Below are positions 38,123 to 41,030 of a stretch of 41,030 nucleotides of DNA, in pieces (position 1 is the first letter of the stretch; each line of letters begins with the position of its first letter). A program made the position numbers and the translations under genes. Below the pieces are notes generated by a model, which saw only the letters and a list, made by a program, of their open reading frames with translations, did not search any database and had not been told where the DNA came from. Origin of the DNA: Nocardia aobensis NBRC 100429 (GTDB lineage: Bacteria > Actinomycetota > Actinomycetes > Mycobacteriales > Mycobacteriaceae); the NCBI RefSeq assembly GCF_000308375.1, contig NZ_BAFQ01000028.1:1-41030 (forward strand). The letters are read 5' to 3'.

Positions 38123-38599
38123 TCAGGCGGCCGCGGCCCGGACCAGGTCCGCGATCCGTTGCTCGTCCGCCGCCGTCAGCGCGGTCAGTGCGTAGGTGAC
38201 CGGCCACATCGTGCCCTCGTCGAGGCGCGCGGTGTCGTTGAAACCCAGTGTCGCGTAACGCGCTTTGAATTTCTCGGCGCTCTGGAAGAAGCAGACCACC
38301 TTGCCGTCGCGGGCGTAGGCCGGCATTCCGTACCAGGTCTTCGGGGCGAGATCCGGCGCCTCGGCGGTCACGATGGCGTGAATCCGTTCGGCCAGCGCGC
38401 GATCGGCCGGCTGCATCGCGGCGATCTTGGCCAGCACATCGGCGGTGCCGTCCGCCTTCGCGGCCTTGCCGCCACGGCGGGCGGCGGTCTTCAGCTCCCG
38501 GGCATGCTCTTTCATCGCGGCGCGTTCCTCGGTCGAGAAGCCCACCGTGGCAGCGGTCTTCGTGGCAGAGGTCTTCGTGGTAGCCGTCTTCGTGGTCAT
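38123..38599 (-). CDS. DUF1801-family protein with Lys/Thr/Ala-rich N-terminus
   Basis: This 158-residue protein has the DUF1801 (YdhG-like) core: ERIHAIVTAEAPDLAPKTWYGMPAYARDGKVVCFFQSAEKFKARYATLGF. The first ~18 residues are a histone-H1-like run of Thr, Lys and Ala (TKTATTKTSATKTAA), and a second basic stretch RELKTAARRGGKAAKADG follows. The core function is unknown; the basic tail may bind nucleic acid. GGAG lies 7 nt before the ATG at 38599. The gene lies 26 bp downstream of the VOC gene, so the two form an operon. Confidence 0.87.
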   Translation of the reverse strand: MTTKTATTKTSATKTAATVGFSTEERAAMKEHARELKTAARRGGKAAKADGTADVLAKIAAMQPADRALAERIHAIVTAEAPDLAPKTWYGMPAYARDGKVVCFFQSAEKFKARYATLGFNDTARLDEGTMWPVTYALTALTAADEQRIADLVRAAAA

Positions 38600-38625
38600 C
38601 GTCGTCTCCGTTCGAGTCGGGTATC

Positions 38626-38973
38626 TCAGTTGTCCTGCAGCACGCCGAGCACGTTGCCGTCGGGGTCGATCACCGTGGCGACCCGGCGGCCCGCGCCGAC
38701 GTCGCGGATCGGTTCTCCGACCACGGCTCCGGCGGCGGTCAGCTCGGCCAGCTTCGCCTCCAGATCCGGGACCGCCCAGTAGGTGACCGGTGCGGTCATG
38801 CCCTGCGGCCCGCCACCCGGAACCAGGCCGACATGGGTGTCGCCGACCTCGAAGCCGACGTAATAGGCGCTCTCGGCACTCGCCGGCACGCCCAGCAACG
38901 CGGCGTACACGGCCTTCGCGGCGGCCAGGTCGGTGACCGGGTGCAGCACGGTCCTGATGCCCAGGGTGGTCAT
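38626..38973 (-). CDS. VOC-family (glyoxalase/bleomycin resistance-like) protein
   Basis: This 115-residue protein is a single VOC module with two βαβββ units: IRTVLHPVTDLAAAKAVYAALLG at the start and VTYWAVPDLEAKLAEL in the second half, ending DPDGNVLGVLQD with the metal-ligand-like acidic region. Function could be isomerase, dioxygenase-like or binding protein. AGGAGA lies 5 nt before the ATG at 38973. A -10-like TACCGT lies ~35 nt upstream (minus) and a perfect palindrome (39038-39052) just above it. First gene of a two-gene operon with DUF1801, divergent from the LuxR regulator. Confidence 0.9.
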   Translation of the reverse strand: MTTLGIRTVLHPVTDLAAAKAVYAALLGVPASAESAYYVGFEVGDTHVGLVPGGGPQGMTAPVTYWAVPDLEAKLAELTAAGAVVGEPIRDVGAGRRVATVIDPDGNVLGVLQDN

Positions 38974-39037
38974 GAAATCTCCTGTGGTGTCGTGTTCTTG
39001 TGGTTTCCACGGTAGGAATCGCGGCGCCGCGCAACAT

Positions 39038-39052
39038 CCGTGGTGACCACGG
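39038..39052. promoter_or_regulatory. Perfect palindrome CCGTGGT-G-ACCACGG
   Basis: The 7-1-7 palindrome lies in the 134-bp divergent region, near the -35 position of the VOC-DUF1801 promoter. It is a strong operator candidate. Confidence 0.5.
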
Positions 39053-39055
39053 AAT

Positions 39056-39080
39056 CCACCACGGATCCGGTACGTGGTGG
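39056..39080. promoter_or_regulatory. Inverted repeat CCACCACG-N9-CGTGGTGG
   Basis: The perfect 8-bp arms share the ACCACG core with the neighbouring palindrome. The right arm covers the expected -35 of the regulator gene, whose -10 may be CAGAAT (39096-39101), 6 nt before its GTG. Confidence 0.5.
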
Positions 39081-39107
39081 CACCGGTACGGGCGTCAGAA
39101 TGGGGGC

Positions 39108-41030
39108 GTGTCGAAGCAGATCGCCACCGAGATCTCGGCTCGGGAGGCCGAGGTGCTCGCCCTGGTCGGGCAGCATCGTAGTAACGCCGAGATCGCGGCC
39201 CAGCTGTACATTTCCGTGCGCACGGTAGAGACCCATGTGTCGTCACTGCTGCGCAAGGCCGGAGTGCCCGATCGGCGGGTGCTCGCGGAACGGGCGGCCG
39301 CACTGGGTGATCGCCGACCGGCCGCCGCGCCGGTAACGGTGCTGCCCACGACCTTGACCACGTTCGTGGGCCGGGCCCGGGAACAGGCCGAACTGCGCGC
39401 GCTGGTCGCCGCGCATCGCCAGGTGACCGCGCTCGGTCCCGGCGGTGTCGGCAAGACCCGGCTCACGCTGGCCGTCGCCGCGGAATCGGCCGACGAGTTC
39501 GCGGGCGGAGTCTGGTTCGTGGATCTCGTGCCGGTCACCGATCCGGAGATGACCGGCGCGGCGGTGGCCCACGCGCTCGGTATCGGCGAACAACCGGGCC
39601 GGGATCTGGACGATTCGGTGACGGCGGCGCTGGCCGACCGTCGGCTCCTGCTCGTGTTGGACAACTGTGAGCATCTGCTGGACGGTGTGGCGCCGTTCCT
39701 GGAACGCTTGCTGGCGCGCTGTCCGGGGGTGACCGTACTGGCCACCAGCCGGTCTCGGCTGATGGTGCCGTTCGAGCAGGTCTACGCGGTGCCGCCGCTG
39801 ACCCTGGAGGAGAACGCCGACGCGGTCGCGTTGTTCCTGGACCGGGCGGAGGCACTGGGCTGGTCGGTGCCGCCGGAGCAGACCGATCGGGTCGCCGAGA
39901 TCTGCGCCCGCCTGGACGGTTTGGCGCTGCCCATCGAACTGGCCGCCGCCCGGCTGCCGACCCTGGGCCTGGACGGTCTGACCTCGAGTCTGTCCGATCC
40001 GCTGCGGCTGCTCGTGGGTGGCCGCCGCGCCGACGAGCGGCACCGGTCGGTGCGGGCCACGCTCGACTGGAGTCGAGCGCTGCTGACGGAATCGGATCGC
40101 CGGCTGCTGCAGCGGGTGGCGGTGTTCGCCGGGCCGTTCACCGCCGCGGCCGCCGCTGAGGTGACGGGTGGTCCGCCGCTGACGCCGGACGAGGTGCCGG
40201 ACGGGCTGGCGCGGCTCACCGAACAGAGCCTGCTGACGGCGGTTCCGGCCGGCACCGGTATCCGATATCGGATGCTGGCGACCGTCCGCCAGTACGCGCG
40301 GGAACAACTCGACTCGCTCGGCGAGCTGCCCGAGATGCTCGCCCGGCATCTTACGTGGAGTCTGGCGACCGCTACCGCACTCGCGCAGCGGTCCGAAACC
40401 GGTTCTTGGCGAACCGAATTCGACGGCGTGGCCGACGACCTGCGCGCGGCGCTGAACTGGGCGGCAGCCGAGCCGGGGCAGCGGGCGGCGGCGTCCGGCC
40501 TCGCGCTGACCCTGGCGCGGATCGCCTTCACCCGCAACCTGATCGGTGAATCACAGCGGCGCTACGAGCAGGCCGCCGCGCTCACCGCCGATCCCTCCGT
40601 GGCGGCCGAGGCGCTGCGCGAGGCCGCCACCACGGCCGGGTGCCGACTACACGGCTCCGAGATGTACCGGTTGTACCTGGCGGCGGCGGAGATCGCGCGC
40701 ACATCCGGTGACGATGCCGCTGCCGCAAGAGATCTCGCGACGGCGGTGAGCACCTGCTTCCGGATGTCCGATACTTTCGACGAGGCGCCCGCGCTGCCCG
40801 AGGTGGTCGAGCTGCTGGCCACGGCCCGCGGCCTGGCCGGAGACGATCCGGCTGCCGCGGCGGCCGTCGCCCTCGCCGAATGTGGTCTCCGAGCCGCGGA
40901 ATCCGAGGGTCCGCAGGCGATCGCAACAGCCGAACGAGCGGTCGGACTGGCCGGGCGAACCGCTGATCCGCTGACTCGCAGCGCGGCCCTGGACGCGCTG
41001 GCCGGCCGCCCAGTGGTGGTGCGGGCGACG
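39108..41030 (+). CDS. LuxR-type HTH / NB-ARC ATPase regulator, 3' end outside window
   Basis: The frame is open from GTG 39108 to the window edge (641 residues seen). Residues ~5-65 are a LuxR-type helix-turn-helix (ISAREAEVLALVGQHRSNAE, YISVRTVETHVSSLLRKAG). From ~90 an NB-ARC ATPase follows: TTFVGRAREQAEL, Walker A LGPGGVGKTRL, Walker B LLLVLDNCEHLL, ATSR sensor motif, and GLALPIELAAARL. The C-terminal part is helical and TPR-like. Such proteins are ATP-switched activators, but the HTH is normally C-terminal in LuxR/MalT types; here it is at the N-terminus. A CAGAAT -10 ends 6 nt before the GTG, so the mRNA is probably leaderless. It is divergent from the VOC-DUF1801 operon. Confidence 0.87.
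   Translation, partial: MSKQIATEISAREAEVLALVGQHRSNAEIAAQLYISVRTVETHVSSLLRKAGVPDRRVLAERAAALGDRRPAAAPVTVLPTTLTTFVGRAREQAELRALVAAHRQVTALGPGGVGKTRLTLAVAAESADEFAGGVWFVDLVPVTDPEMTGAAVAHALGIGEQPGRDLDDSVTAALADRRLLLVLDNCEHLLDGVAPFLERLLARCPGVTVLATSRSRLMVPFEQVYAVPPLTLEENADAVALFLDRAEALGWSVPPEQTDRVAEICARLDGLALPIELAAARLPTLGLDGLTSSLSDPLRLLVGGRRADERHRSVRATLDWSRALLTESDRRLLQRVAVFAGPFTAAAAAEVTGGPPLTPDEVPDGLARLTEQSLLTAVPAGTGIRYRMLATVRQYAREQLDSLGELPEMLARHLTWSLATATALAQRSETGSWRTEFDGVADDLRAALNWAAAEPGQRAAASGLALTLARIAFTRNLIGESQRRYEQAAALTADPSVAAEALREAATTAGCRLHGSEMYRLYLAAAEIARTSGDDAAAARDLATAVSTCFRMSDTFDEAPALPEVVELLATARGLAGDDPAAAAAVALAECGLRAAESEGPQAIATAERAVGLAGRTADPLTRSAALDALAGRPVVVRAT

Overview
The window reads as chromosomal DNA of a high-GC mycolic-acid actinomycete, most likely Nocardia or a close relative (inference). 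The reasons are the very high GC content with strong third-position bias, many GTG starts, and a gene set whose nearest recognisable relatives are mycobacterial or nocardial: accD3, an echA6-like crotonase, CYP130 with its TetR partner, a three-domain LigD, a DesA3-type desaturase and an F420-dependent reductase. No rRNA, tRNA, CRISPR array, transposase or phage gene is visible. Several genes have an actinobacterial -10 hexamer (TAnnnT) ending 6-7 nt before the start codon, which points to leaderless mRNAs and was used to choose starts.

Layout. 1-2317 is the 3' part of a conservon (cvnABCD: sensor kinase tail with a GLPQR repeat, roadblock protein, DUF742 protein, small GTPase). 2411-8765 holds accD3, an aldo/keto reductase, a convergent FAD oxidoreductase, then an operon of an echA6-like crotonase and an MBL-fold hydrolase, followed by a small MT0933-type antitoxin-like protein. 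8876-11233 is ligD. 11342-17676 is a minus-strand block: secreted protein, ECF-type vitamin/metal importer in two overlapping genes, Baeyer-Villiger-type monooxygenase and a cyclic-nucleotide phosphodiesterase-like enzyme. 17864-22402 continues on the minus strand with an RluA-type pseudouridine synthase, an acyl-CoA dehydrogenase and the CYP130-TetR operon, whose promoter carries a KstR-like palindrome.

22552-29781 is mostly plus strand: amino-acid permease, NlpC/P60 hydrolase, small unknown protein, MHYT membrane sensor (minus), F420-type reductase plus MarR regulator sharing operator-like repeats, zinc-metallopeptidase lipoprotein and fatty-acid desaturase. 29800-36310 holds a P450, an ECF41 sigma factor divergent from a DUF3298-like lipoprotein, an ABC exporter and a PAS-GGDEF diguanylate cyclase. 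36312-41030 holds a group A flavin monooxygenase, a secreted Gly/Trp-rich protein, DUF1801 and VOC proteins, and, divergent from them across a palindrome-rich promoter, a LuxR-HTH/NB-ARC regulator running off the right edge.

Taken together the region is rich in lipid and redox metabolism (desaturase, acyl-CoA dehydrogenase, crotonase, carboxyltransferase, two P450s, three flavoprotein oxygenases) with many one-gene transcription units, each with its own promoter and often a perfect GC-rich hairpin at the convergent junction. I did not find an obvious new defence or mobile system. The best leads are the operator architectures (CYP130, F420/MarR, LuxR/VOC), the catalytically altered crotonase next to an MBL hydrolase, the orphan antitoxin-like gene, and the Gly/Trp-rich secreted protein.
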